Assembly: GCA_018814635.1 (NCBI GenBank)
Contig: JAHIYV010000073.1
Span: forward strand, 1 to 5,863
Source of the DNA: Patescibacteria group bacterium
GTDB taxonomy: Bacteria > Patescibacteriota > Minisyncoccia > Phycocordibacterales > JAGLOS01
Length of the DNA: 5,863 bases
Direction: 5' to 3'
The notes below the pieces were generated by a model. The model saw only the letters and a program-made list of their open reading frames with translations. It searched no databases and was not told the origin of the DNA. The position numbers and the translations under genes are program-made. The number at the start of each line of letters is the position of its first letter. Position 1 is the stretch's first letter. Positions 5,830-5,863 of this stretch are shown here, in pieces.

Positions 5830-5863
5830 TTCCATTGAAAAACGGAACCTAGAAACATAACCA

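Larger units (their letters stand above)
5526..5863. other. Non-coding region upstream of proS
   Basis: No credible gene is seen on either strand in these 338 bases. The part nearest proS (5526-5567) contains the candidate promoter. Positions 5568-5630 are AT-rich with no assigned function; AAACTAATT at 5605-5613 repeats part of the right arm of the neighbouring element and could pair with the left arm (5645-5653), which may be chance. Positions 5631-5829 are the inverted-repeat element. From 5830 to the edge I see nothing identifiable; it is not a tRNA despite ending in CCA. Confidence 0.75.

Noticed and set aside
1..5863. Alternative genetic code (UGA as glycine, as in some Patescibacteria)
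   Set aside because: All five complete genes have full-length frames without in-frame TGA and end at TAA or TAG at the expected family length or position.

Overview
The window carries a single run of genes, all on the minus strand. Reading in the direction of transcription (right to left) they are proS, mreB, mreC, a very short mreD-like gene, mrdA (PBP2), and then the first 41 codons of a gene that runs off the left edge. All genes read in the standard code; four of the five complete genes end in TAA and the mreD-like gene ends in TAG. By eye the DNA is AT-rich.

The organism is most likely a member of the Candidate Phyla Radiation (Patescibacteria), probably Parcubacteria-like. This is inferred from the compact PBP2, the 91-residue MreD-like protein, the bacterial-type prolyl-tRNA synthetase without its editing insertion, the tight or overlapping genes, and the absence of recognisable Shine-Dalgarno sequences. 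No ribosomal RNA or marker gene is present to prove it.

Layout: positions 1-124 hold the start of an unrecognised gene. Positions 229-1938 are mrdA. Positions 1939-2178 are a 240-base gap containing a GC-rich, strongly self-complementary stretch, with a weak possible mrdA promoter beside it. Positions 2179-4268 hold mreD-like, mreC and mreB, which overlap one another. Positions 4287-5525 are proS, 18 bases from mreB. Positions 5526-5863 have no gene; they hold a good promoter candidate just ahead of proS and a 199-base element bounded by perfect 24-base inverted repeats, resembling a MITE or REP-type element.

Function: MreB, MreC, the MreD-like protein and PBP2 are the core of the elongasome, which directs side-wall peptidoglycan synthesis in rod-shaped cells. 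MreB filaments lie under the membrane, MreC and MreD link them outward, and PBP2 cross-links glycan strands. The partner glycosyltransferase RodA is not visible; it could lie beyond the left edge, but the visible codons do not show this. ProS supplies Pro-tRNA and appears to share the promoter and transcript of the mre genes.

Nothing here is clearly a new biological system. The points most worth a second look are the two non-coding structured elements and the minimal MreD.
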